A DNA stretch of 34,402 nucleotides, taken from positions 6,766-41,167 of the forward strand of contig QHOX01000168.1 in the NCBI GenBank assembly GCA_003219465.1. The letters are read 5' to 3'. The translations under genes were made by a program, and so were the position numbers. Each line of letters starts with the position of its first letter. Within the stretch, counting starts at the first letter, position 1. Origin of the DNA: Verrucomicrobiota bacterium (GTDB lineage Bacteria; Verrucomicrobiota; Verrucomicrobiia; Chthoniobacterales; UBA10450). Under the pieces are notes generated by a model. That model ran no database searches and was not told the DNA's origin. It saw only the letters and a list, made by a program, of their open reading frames with translations. This document shows positions 1 to 6,451 of this stretch, in pieces.

Positions 1-1177
1 GAACATGCACCGTACCCCATTGGGCATCCCCGATGATGATCTCAGGGACACCGTCGTTGTTAACATCGGCTACCTGAATTCCGCCAGTGTTGAAGTTCGG
101 AATCGACCACCGCGGGACCTGGCGGGCAACATCATAAGAGTAAATGATGTCCCATGCATTGGCACCAATGAGCTGCTGATAATTCTCGCCCGGGAACGGG
201 GCCAGCTTCAGATAAGAACCGAAACCGGCGTTGTATGTCCACTGGACAGTATGCGTGCTGGCGTCGACGACATTACCACTGGTTGTCGCGATCTCGATTG
301 CTGGATCATTGTCCATCTGCCCCGCGACCACGTCATAACCACCCGCTCCTGTAACTTGCCAGAGTAACTGTCCCGCGCTATTGAAGACAAATAGGTCGTC
401 TTGTGTGGTGACAATCAACTCCGCAAGTCCATCTCCATCGAGATCGGTTAGGCTTAGCCCCGTCAATCCGTAAGAGCCAGCGATTCCCGTATCGAAGTGG
501 CCGAGTTCCGTTTTGGTCGCAAAGTCATAGAGATAGATCAGCCCGTCATTCAGCATCACAACGAGTTGCCAATTCGACGCACTCGTGACATGCGCAAGCC
601 CAATTCGGCTAATAGTTACGGAGTATTCACCTTCGCGAGGCGGGTAGATTGGACTAACGAAAATCTGATCGTAGCCGCCCGTTGTTTGGTTGTGTTGGAT
701 GGAATGCCAAAAATCGTTGCCCCAGAAATAACCCTGTGAACTGCCGCCAATGACGATCTCCGGAGCCCCATTTGGTACTGTCGGACCAATCACAATATTG
801 CTCGCCCCGATACCGGAGCCGAAGATGGCGTACTGCCAGAACGCTGCCTGGACGATTGGTGGCGGTCGTGGCGTGGGACGCGGCGCCGGAGTCGGTTGAG
901 GCCGCGGTGTCGCCGTAGCACCGGCTATGTGTGCGCGCGCACGACTCGAGCGAAGATTTGGCGAATTCCGCTGCACCCGGGCCATCCGCTCGAGAGTTTT
1001 GCGATCATAATTAACGTGGCGCCCTTGAGCGTCCATCACTGGCGCGCCATATTGATTTACAGGCAATTGCTTCCGATCGGCAGCTTTGACCAAGCCTGGT
1101 GAGCACGCGAGAAGTATGGCAGTTATGCCAAGCTGGGACGAACGAAAAGGGACAACGGAACTTAAAGATTTTGTCAT
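1..1177 (-). CDS. Secreted FG-GAP/VCBS-like beta-propeller protein, C-terminus beyond the window
   Basis: An open minus-strand frame runs from an ATG at 1177 to the window edge without a stop, giving about 392 residues. The N-terminus is a likely signal peptide (basic start, hydrophobic stretch ITAILLACSPGLVKAA). A Pro-rich linker (TPRPQPTPAPRPTPRPPP) follows around residues 90-107. Then come repeated beta-propeller-like blocks with calcium-binding DxDxDG-type loops, for example LTDLDGDGLAELIV and VADVNNDGVPEIIIGD. Such FG-GAP repeats form integrin-type propellers on secreted or surface proteins, so an exported adhesive or carbohydrate-binding role is plausible, but no substrate can be named. 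No Shine-Dalgarno sequence is visible before the ATG. The C-terminus lies outside the window, so it cannot be checked for a VPDGG sorting tail. The frame, the signal peptide and the repeats are seen; the function is inferred. Confidence 0.8.
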   Translation of the reverse strand, partial: MTKSLSSVVPFRSSQLGITAILLACSPGLVKAADRKQLPVNQYGAPVMDAQGRHVNYDRKTLERMARVQRNSPNLRSSRARAHIAGATATPRPQPTPAPRPTPRPPPIVQAAFWQYAIFGSGIGASNIVIGPTVPNGAPEIVIGGSSQGYFWGNDFWHSIQHNQTTGGYDQIFVSPIYPPREGEYSVTISRIGLAHVTSASNWQLVVMLNDGLIYLYDFATKTELGHFDTGIAGSYGLTGLSLTDLDGDGLAELIVTTQDDLFVFNSAGQLLWQVTGAGGYDVVAGQMDNDPAIEIATTSGNVVDASTHTVQWTYNAGFGSYLKLAPFPGENYQQLIGANAWDIIYSYDVARQVPRWSIPNFNTGGIQVADVNNDGVPEIIIGDAQWGTVHV

Positions 1178-1959
1178 GGGGGCGATAAGAGAGAGCCCTT
1201 TTAGCGTCCGCGGGTCCTGTTTACAAGGGATATTTTTGGTCAGTTCCGGAGCAAAACGCGGGTGCCGTGTTTGATCGTGCGCGAGATTCGCTTTGTCTTT
1301 TGCGGCTGGATTTCTGATTCGAGAGCGACATATTCTGCTCGCTTGTTCTGCGCCCGTAGCTCAGCTGGATAGAGCAACGGATTTCTAATTCAAGCCTAAC
1401 GAGTTGCGCATTGTTTCACTGCTTTGCACAGCGTTGCCTACGCTAGGTATTTGGCGATTCAGCATTCGCGGTGTGTTGTGTAGAGTTGCACCGTTTTCCA
1501 GCAAAATTTTAGCCGACCGTAGAAAAAACCGTGAAAAAACCGCCAACGTCTCATAACCACGGATTGCTACTTCGTAAATCTCCGTGACGCGCTAAGCGGT
1601 ACCCGCTAAATGCGTGCCGGCAGACTAAACTTCCGCGGGTGATTTGGAGCCTTAGCAAATTCCCGGGCGGCTGTTGCACTAGTCCGACAGATCTGGCCCC
1701 GGGACTATGACATCGGCACGATCACCGGCGGAAGGATGAGGAATTCGCTGCCCACTGGGACCAGGCGAACGAATACGCCGTCGAACTGCTCGCAGCCAGA
1801 GCCCACCAGCGAGCATTGAAAGGTCAGTGGCTCGCAGCGCCAGGGCCGCGAGTTTAGGCGGCGACGGGAATCGGCCTTTGAACGCGACTCTTTGGGTTAG
1901 GCCATTAGCGCGATTACCCCGATTCGCGCGCGCCGCTATTGGAAAAATAGTGAGGAGAA
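1178..1959. other. Intergenic stretch without a convincing gene
   Basis: About 780 bp between the divergently transcribed FG-GAP gene and the NusG-like gene. It contains the tRNA-Arg fragment at 1350-1389, followed by AT-richer sequence at about 1390-1600 with no credible coding frame. The open frames over 1679-1959 look like random GC-rich frames and match no family I recognise. Promoters for both flanking genes should lie here, but I could not pick a confident pair of boxes. Confidence 0.5.
1350..1389 (+). pseudogene. Truncated tRNA-Arg(UCU), 5' half only
   Basis: The 40 bases match the 5' half of a bacterial tRNA-Arg: acceptor strand GCGCCCG, TA, a D-arm of GCTC-AGCTGGATA-GAGC, an anticodon 5' stem ACGGA and a loop TTTCTAA carrying anticodon TCT. 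The match stops after the first base of the 3' anticodon stem. Downstream sequence to about 1680 contains no TCCGT continuation, no TTCGA-type T-loop and no complementary CGGGCGC acceptor strand. It is therefore not a full tRNA, and I could not find a second exon that would make it an intron-split gene. A half-tRNA with this breakpoint is typical of the remnant left by a site-specific recombinase or a later deletion. Confidence 0.7.
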
Positions 1960-2028
1960 ATGCGCTTCTATCGTTGGGGTGCCACTTCGGCTCATATTGA
2001 AAATCCGCGATTTGCAATTTCAGGGTAA
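1960..2028 (+). CDS. Possible 22-residue leader peptide upstream of the NusG-like gene
   Basis: A short frame, ATG at 1960 to TAA at 2028, encodes MRFYRWGATSAHIENPRFAI plus two residues. It is preceded by one of the clearer Shine-Dalgarno sequences in the window (GAGGAG, three bases before the ATG). It ends about 120 bp before the probable start of the NusG-like gene. It could be a translated leader or a chance frame, and the peptide resembles nothing I recognise. It could also be the remnant of an original start if a frameshift separates it from the downstream gene. Confidence 0.25.
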   Translation: MRFYRWGATSAHIENPRFAISG

Positions 2029-2146
2029 GAAGCGACTGCGACCAACCCCAGAGCGTAGCGCCGCCGCCGCCGCACTTGCGGGCCAATGTCGTTTTTGTAG
2101 CGGGCGTCGATTTGCCCCTCAGCGCTCCTTGGTGTTAGTTGGCTCT

Positions 2147-2680
2147 GTGACGCAGTCATCCGCCTTGCTCGCGCTGGCTAACGATCCTGTGTGGTTCTGC
2201 CTGAGGACTGAGCCCAAGCGAGAGCACCTGGCGGCGGTGGGACTGCGGCGTCACTTTGGAATCGAGTGTTTATCGCCGCGGCTACGTTTTCGCAAGCTGA
2301 CTCAGAGAGGGCCAGTATGGTTTGTGGAGGCGATGTTTCCAGGTTATTTGTTCGCGAAATTTGTCTATTCCACTCAGCGTCGGGCGGTCGAAAGCTCGCA
2401 CGGAGTCCGGGGAATTGTCCGATTTGGAGATCGCCTGGCAACCCTGCAGGAAGAGATCATCGCCGCCCTTCAGTCAAAGGCTGGCTCCGACGAGGTCGTC
2501 ACCATCGATTCGTCTCCCAAAATTGGCCAGCCGGTCCACATAGTAGAGGGACCTTTTCAAGGACTCGAGGTGGTGGTCACCCAACTTTTGCCTGCCAAAG
2601 AACGAATTCGAGTGCTGCTCGACTTTCTCGGGCGATCCTTGGAGATAGAAGTTCCTACGGGAAAAGTGCTCCCCGCCTAA
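2147..2680 (+). CDS. NusG/RfaH-family transcription antitermination factor
   Basis: Specialised NusG paralogues (RfaH, LoaP, UpxY types) bind RNA polymerase and promote readthrough of long polysaccharide operons. The NGN domain starts at WFCLRTEPKREHLAAVGLRR and continues through ECLSPRLRFRK and MFPGYLFAKF, hallmark NGN segments. A KOW-like C-terminal region follows (GQPVHIVEGPFQGLEVVVTQ, then a basic loop and VLLDFLGRSLEIEVP). From GTG 2147 the protein is 177 residues, normal for the family. The frame is open back to a GTG at 1979, but those 56 extra residues are Ala/Arg-rich and unlike NusG, so I prefer 2147; the start remains uncertain. It is transcribed away from the FG-GAP gene and converges on the VPDGG gene. 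Its position beside an EPS locus on the opposite strand suggests it acts on that locus in trans (inference). Confidence 0.85.
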   Translation: MTQSSALLALANDPVWFCLRTEPKREHLAAVGLRRHFGIECLSPRLRFRKLTQRGPVWFVEAMFPGYLFAKFVYSTQRRAVESSHGVRGIVRFGDRLATLQEEIIAALQSKAGSDEVVTIDSSPKIGQPVHIVEGPFQGLEVVVTQLLPAKERIRVLLDFLGRSLEIEVPTGKVLPA

Positions 2681-2702
2681 GGACAAAACACGCTAAAAAA
2701 CA

Positions 2703-2735
2703 CAAAGTGGCCACCCCCCAGGAACAGCCACTTTG
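2703..2735 (-). terminator. Rho-independent terminator of the first VPDGG gene
   Basis: A 9-bp perfect stem, CAAAGTGGC pairing with GCCACTTTG, lies about 57 bp after the stop codon at 2792. On the minus strand it is followed by TGTGTTTTTT, a good U-tract. It sits between two converging genes. On the plus strand no T-run follows, so it probably serves the minus-strand gene. The hairpin closely resembles the one at 8622-8651. Confidence 0.75.
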
Positions 2736-2791
2736 CTTCCAGCTCAGCTTCGCGAGGACCGGGACGCTTTGCTGAAAATCGTTTTTTCTGG

Positions 2792-3391
2792 TTAACCGGT
2801 TAGGTAACGCCGAACCACACCAAGCGCGCCGAGAGCCACCCCGAGTAACGTTACAGTGGCGCCGCCGTCAGGAACAGAACCACCAGTTGGGCCAAAGAGT
2901 ATCCACCCGGAAAGGGCATGCCCTTTGGGCCCAAGCAAAGGAATCGTGATTTGCCCAGTTAAGCCACCGATGTACCAAACTTGAGAAATATCTCTTTGGC
3001 CGTCGTATTTCGCAAACAGGTATGTAAACTTACCGTAGAGGTTAAGGTCTATGGTGATGCCGGTACCGGTTACAGCTCCCGTTGCTGAGGCCGTAGGCAA
3101 GTTAGCGAACATATTCGTTGTGCGCGTGATTTTCTGGATGCCTTCCGCTCCCCCGAAGTCATGGTTTACAGAATCGCCAAGACTCAACTTAATCATAAAG
3201 TTAATATAATCTCTTACGTCGGCGGGACTGGCTGGTGAACCAGGCGTCACGGTGCCAACAACGTGTGTATCCCCCGGAAAGAAGCCCAGAACGGTATTCG
3301 CACTGGCGTTGTGGCTGAATGCGAGCGTAAGGGCACAAAAGGCCGCCGACAATAAGGCCAGTTTGGTAGGGGAGATCTTGTACATGCGCAT
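2792..3391 (-). CDS. VPDGG-type PEP-CTERM secreted protein 1
   Basis: Small exported protein of 199 residues with a signal peptide (MRMYKISPTKLALLSAAF then a hydrophobic run ending near NASA). The C-terminus has the tripartite sorting tail: VPDGG motif, hydrophobic helix (TVTLLGVALGALGVV) and basic end (RRYL). In Verrucomicrobia VPDGG replaces the proteobacterial VPEP motif; exosortases are thought to process such tails at the inner membrane. The central part is rich in Gly, Thr and beta-strand-forming residues, with no recognised domain. The start was chosen from two ATGs (3391, 3385); a longer frame from a TTG at 3448 is ruled out because a sigma-54 promoter sits at 3409-3424. The leader would be only about 7-13 nt and has no Shine-Dalgarno sequence. 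The gene has its own promoter and terminator and is monocistronic. Its partner in the window is the gene at 8695-9342, whose tail is nearly identical. Confidence 0.85.
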   Translation of the reverse strand: MRMYKISPTKLALLSAAFCALTLAFSHNASANTVLGFFPGDTHVVGTVTPGSPASPADVRDYINFMIKLSLGDSVNHDFGGAEGIQKITRTTNMFANLPTASATGAVTGTGITIDLNLYGKFTYLFAKYDGQRDISQVWYIGGLTGQITIPLLGPKGHALSGWILFGPTGGSVPDGGATVTLLGVALGALGVVRRYLTG

Positions 3392-3408
3392 ACGTGTGAT
3401 TGGTAAAA

Positions 3409-3424
3409 AGCAAGCCTTGTGCCA
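3409..3424 (-). promoter_or_regulatory. Sigma-54 (RpoN) promoter of VPDGG gene 1
   Basis: On the minus strand the sequence reads TGGCACAAGGCTTGCT. This is an exact fit to the sigma-54 consensus TGGCAC-N5-TTGCW, with GG and GC separated by the required ten bases. Transcription would start near 3398, just before the ATG codons at 3391 and 3385. PrsR, encoded at 13182-14558, is a sigma-54 activator with a GAFTGA motif and is the obvious candidate regulator. Confidence 0.85.
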
Positions 3425-3751
3425 TAAACTAAGTAAGCTGCAGATCAAATTATAAGTTTCAGTGTCTCAACTCCTTAGGCAGTGAATGAATTCCCGCCGA
3501 TTTACGGTCAAGTCCCCAAAATCGTCAAGTATTCCGACGTTTTACCGGGTTCGTCCACAAAATGCCAGAAGAATGTCGAAGCACCCGCCTTCGTAACGGT
3601 AACACGGCGAGGCAGGCGAATGACGAATGACGCCTGGGCAAATTTTTTTCTTCCCGCGAATCACGCTAATTGACGCGAATCAAGGAAGGGCGCTTTTCCC
3701 AAGCGCCTGAAATCGTTGCCAGTCGGGGAAACCGCGACCCGGGCTCAATCT

Positions 3752-3876
3752 GGGTTGCGGCTGTGCCCGCTTTGCACCTCCCTGTTTTTCGAGTTTTTTG
3801 GCGCCTGCCGGGGGCTGTAGTAGTGCAGCGGCGGCGGGTGTTTTGGCGGATCCCACTTCGGTTGCCGCTGCGCCGC
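3752..3876. repeat. Interspersed GGTTGCGGCTGCGCCGC-like repeats, two copies
   Basis: Copies at 3752-3770 (GGGTTGCGGCTGTGCCCGC) and 3859-3876 (CGGTTGCCGCTGCGCCGC) lie in the same orientation. Two further copies lie at 6031-6050 and 6331-6350. All four are in intergenic DNA flanking the duplicated GT-C genes. They are too short for an insertion sequence and do not code for a recognised protein. Confidence 0.5.
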
Positions 3877-3998
3877 ATTCCTCTTCTGCGTTGAATTCAG
3901 CTCTTTGCCTGCTATTTCCCGACTCAGGCAAAGATGCCCGTCGATCTTCGTGCAAAAACTGCGCTCCGCTGACTGAGCTCGATTCTGGTTACCGAGTC

Positions 3999-5873
3999 TT
4001 ACTTAACCGCTTCTGGGTGTCGCAGTGGAAGGTTTTTTCGATAGCTGGCAATGTCTGATTGAAGGTCTTTTGTCAACGCCGAATTGTCTTGAACAACAGC
4101 CAGTTGGAAGGCTTGTTGAGCTTTGTCGAGGGCTTCAGAAAATCGGCCGGTCTCTGCGTAGCCCGCCGCCAGTATCCGAAGAGCGATTATTGCCTTCTGA
4201 TCATTCCCATGGCCAACGAGCTCGGTTATCTTTTTCGCCAACTCAACGGCCTTGGCGCCATCCCGTAATGACGCGTCTGGAGAAGTAGCAAGCACCCATG
4301 CCAGTTTGGCTTGGGCGTAAATGCCATCTGGGTTGATTTTCAAACTTTCTTTCAAATGCGCGACTGCCTCGTGCACGCGTTCCTTTCGTAAGAGACCTTC
4401 TGCGAGTGCGTCGTGCGCAGGGAAGTAGCGGGCATGAATTTTGATTGCTTCTTCAGAATGAGAAATTGCTTCGTCCACACGATCCGCCCTTAGAAGGACT
4501 TCGGCGAGATTCGCGTGTGCAATATCGTTATTAGAGGTGACAGCGAGTGTGTGATTCCACAGTGTTTCGCTGTCACGCCAATAGGTGTTCTGAACCCAGG
4601 CCAACCACGCGAGAGCGGCAATTACTACTGCGGCTGTAGTCGTAAGGATCTGATGACGGTAGCGCCACGTCACAGACAAGTCTGCTGCAGTCCAGGTCGC
4701 CATCAGATAAAGGCCGATATGCGGGAGATAGGTGTAGCGGTCCGCCCGCGCCTGAGCTCCGACCTGCGCGATTCCAATTATGGGCACAAGCATTCCGATG
4801 TACCAGAACCACCCGGTCACCAAGTATCGATGCCCCTTACCAAAAGCGAGCACAACTGCCGTAACGCCTGCCAAGAATGCGATGGCTGCGGCGACTTTCC
4901 AAAATGCCAGCCGATACTCGGGATGCGGATAAACGAGTGCCAGGTCGATCGGAAAAACCATCTGCCAGATGTAGGCAACGTAGCTCACAAGCGCGTTCTT
5001 GATTCGCCACAAGAGTGGTAAAGATTCGACAGAAACAGTGGCGCGCCTTTGGGCGAACAGCGTGATTATGGAAGACCCGGCAGAGAGAACGAGCAGAGGA
5101 ACCTTTTCCATTACGAGACCGCGAACCACTGACCACCTTGGCTCGCCGTAGCTCCGAGAAGGCGGCTGACGGGTGACCCCTGATCTGCGACTTCTGACTT
5201 GTGACGGCTGATTTCCAACTCTGTTGAGGGGCCAGTAGTCGAGCAAGAGGAGTACGAGCGGGAGTGTTACGAGCGTAGGCTTGGCCATCAGGCCAAGCGC
5301 AAAGACCAACGCGACAATCCCGTAGCGCATGCTTGCTGGCTTGCGGACGTAACAAACATAAGCACCTAGCGTGAGCATGAAAAATACACCGCTAAGCACA
5401 TCCTTGCGTTCTGCAATCCAAGCAACCGACTCCACTCTTAGAGGATGAATAGCAAACACCGCAGCTACAAACGCGCTGCGCCAGAGCGCGCCTGTCATTT
5501 CCCGCAACACAAGGAAAAGCAGGATCACGGCGATCATGTGCAGTAGAACATTAGTAAAGTGGTGTCCCCCTGCATTCAGCCCAAAGAGTTGACAATCCAG
5601 CATGTGCGAGATCCATGTCAGCGGATGCCAGTTCTGCATCCACGAATGTGTGAAAGCCCAGAGAATACCGGTTGAAGTTAAGCCTGTGGTGATCTGGGGA
5701 TTTTGGAAGACGTATCCTTGGTCATCGAAGTTGATGGACGGATGGCGCAACGTCTGTCCGAAGACCAGCCAGGTAATGGCCATCAGAAAAATAACAACAC
5801 CTAGAATGGTCGCACGCGGTGCAGGGGAGTGCGACGATCGGATTTGCTTTGCTTTACGCGATCGGGCGAGCAT
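3999..5873 (-). CDS. GT-C-type membrane glycosyltransferase with TPR tail (TMTC-like), copy A
   Basis: Polytopic membrane protein of 624 residues with about ten hydrophobic segments, then a soluble tail with two to three TPR-like helical repeats (around residues 455-540). The N-terminal loop has FDDQGYVFQNPQI, followed by NWHPLTWISHMLDCQLFG, HHFTNVLLH and HPLRVESVAWIAERKDVLS. These are hallmarks of TMTC-like GT-C proteins, which use lipid-linked sugars on the outer face of the membrane; the paired acidic residues of the first loop are the likely catalytic site. The acceptor is unknown; glycosylation of exported proteins or of the EPS is possible (inference). The start ATG at 5873 is shared with copy B. 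An extra segment of about ten residues near the middle (RQPPSRSYGEPRW) is encoded by an inserted palindromic repeat that copy B lacks. Confidence 0.75.
   Translation of the reverse strand: MLARSRKAKQIRSSHSPAPRATILGVVIFLMAITWLVFGQTLRHPSINFDDQGYVFQNPQITTGLTSTGILWAFTHSWMQNWHPLTWISHMLDCQLFGLNAGGHHFTNVLLHMIAVILLFLVLREMTGALWRSAFVAAVFAIHPLRVESVAWIAERKDVLSGVFFMLTLGAYVCYVRKPASMRYGIVALVFALGLMAKPTLVTLPLVLLLLDYWPLNRVGNQPSQVRSRRSGVTRQPPSRSYGEPRWSVVRGLVMEKVPLLVLSAGSSIITLFAQRRATVSVESLPLLWRIKNALVSYVAYIWQMVFPIDLALVYPHPEYRLAFWKVAAAIAFLAGVTAVVLAFGKGHRYLVTGWFWYIGMLVPIIGIAQVGAQARADRYTYLPHIGLYLMATWTAADLSVTWRYRHQILTTTAAVVIAALAWLAWVQNTYWRDSETLWNHTLAVTSNNDIAHANLAEVLLRADRVDEAISHSEEAIKIHARYFPAHDALAEGLLRKERVHEAVAHLKESLKINPDGIYAQAKLAWVLATSPDASLRDGAKAVELAKKITELVGHGNDQKAIIALRILAAGYAETGRFSEALDKAQQAFQLAVVQDNSALTKDLQSDIASYRKNLPLRHPEAVK
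5144..5165. repeat. GTAG-type REP element inside coding sequence
   Basis: A 22-bp palindromic sequence begins CGCCGTAGCTCC and ends GAAGGCGG, with CGCC and GGCG able to pair. A related copy with GGAG in place of GTAG lies at 8425-8446 in intergenic DNA. At this site copy B of the GT-C gene has only heptamer repeats, so the element is an insertion that keeps the reading frame open. GTAG or GGAG heads followed by a hairpin are the known layout of REP sequences mobilised by RAYT transposases. Confidence 0.55.
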
Positions 5874-6451
5874 TGCTTTTCATCTCAAGGAAGGTCCCAT
5901 CCAAAGCGACACGGAGACCTGTCGCACTCCGAAAGCTCCGCGAAAATCCAGCGGAAATTCTCTCCAATTCGCGTTCATTCGCGCCGGGCACGCCGTAGCC
6001 GAGCCGACGCGGGTGGCTTCGCGGGCTCGACTTGGGTTGCCGCTGCGCCGCCCCTGCGTCCTCTGCGCCGCTATGCGTGAAAGTTTTCGCAGCCTTGCGC
6101 AAGTTTCTCGTTCTCCTTGTTCGTCCTCGACTGCTCGCTTTCTTACAGAAGATAACGAAGACAACAAAGACTGTGTCCTGCGACTTCGGAGCTGAGTTTG
6201 TCTGCCTTCTCATAAAGTGGATGCATCGGAAAAAGGTCTACAGAAGACCGCGAGGAAAGCGAAGTTTTGAATTTGCGTTCCGTTGGAATACAAGCCCTTC
6301 CTTGACTTCGTTTCCTTCTGTAGGAACATTGGGTTGCGGCTGCGCCGCCGCTGGGTCCTTTGTGTTGAATCCAATTCGTTGCCTGCTGTTTCCTGATCGG
6401 GCAACGATGATCGTGCAAAAACTGCGCTCTGCTGACTGAGCTCGATTTTGA
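5874..6451. other. Intergenic stretch between the duplicated GT-C genes
   Basis: The part next to copy A (5874-5995) is similar to 8306-8420 upstream of copy B, so the upstream flank was duplicated with the gene. A GTAG-headed palindrome lies at about 5995-6030 (CGAGCC pairing with GGCTCG). GGTTGCGGCTGCGCCGC-like repeats lie at 6031 and 6331. The part from about 6340 to 6451 matches the 3' flank of copy A. I see no gene. Confidence 0.6.
6031..6350. repeat. Further copies of the interspersed GGTTGCGGCTGCGCCGC repeat
   Basis: Copies at about 6031-6050 and 6331-6350 in the same orientation as those at 3752 and 3859. They flank the duplicated gene unit and could have served as recombination points for the duplication. 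Confidence 0.5.

Larger units (their letters stand above)
3392..3998. other. Intergenic stretch with sigma-54 promoter and interspersed repeats
   Basis: Between VPDGG gene 1 and the first GT-C gene. It holds the sigma-54 promoter at 3409-3424 and, around 3750-3880, two copies of a GGTTGCGGCTGCGCCGC-like repeat that recur at 6031 and 6331. From about 3880 onward it is similar to 6350-6451, that is, it belongs to the 3' flank of the duplicated GT-C unit. The reading frames across 3660-3950 are GC-skew artefacts. Confidence 0.6.

Noticed and set aside
1191-1212. GG-N10-GC spacing upstream of the FG-GAP gene
   Set aside because: The flanking bases do not match TGGCAC or TTGCW, so it is not a sigma-54 promoter.
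1390-1600. Integrase remnant next to the tRNA fragment
   Set aside because: Both strands give only short frames with no tyrosine-recombinase motifs, so I could not support it.
1390-1680. Possible group I intron and 3' exon completing the tRNA-Arg
   Set aside because: No TCCGT continuation, T-loop or matching acceptor strand was found in the following 290 bases.
1679-2086. 135-codon minus-strand frame antisense to the NusG-like gene
   Set aside because: Gly/Arg-rich composition, no recognisable motif, and overlap with the NusG-like frame; a shadow.
5905-5930. GG-N10-GC spacing upstream of GT-C copy A
   Set aside because: Flanks are poor (AGGTCT and TCGCT), and the duplicated upstream flank of copy B lacks the GG.
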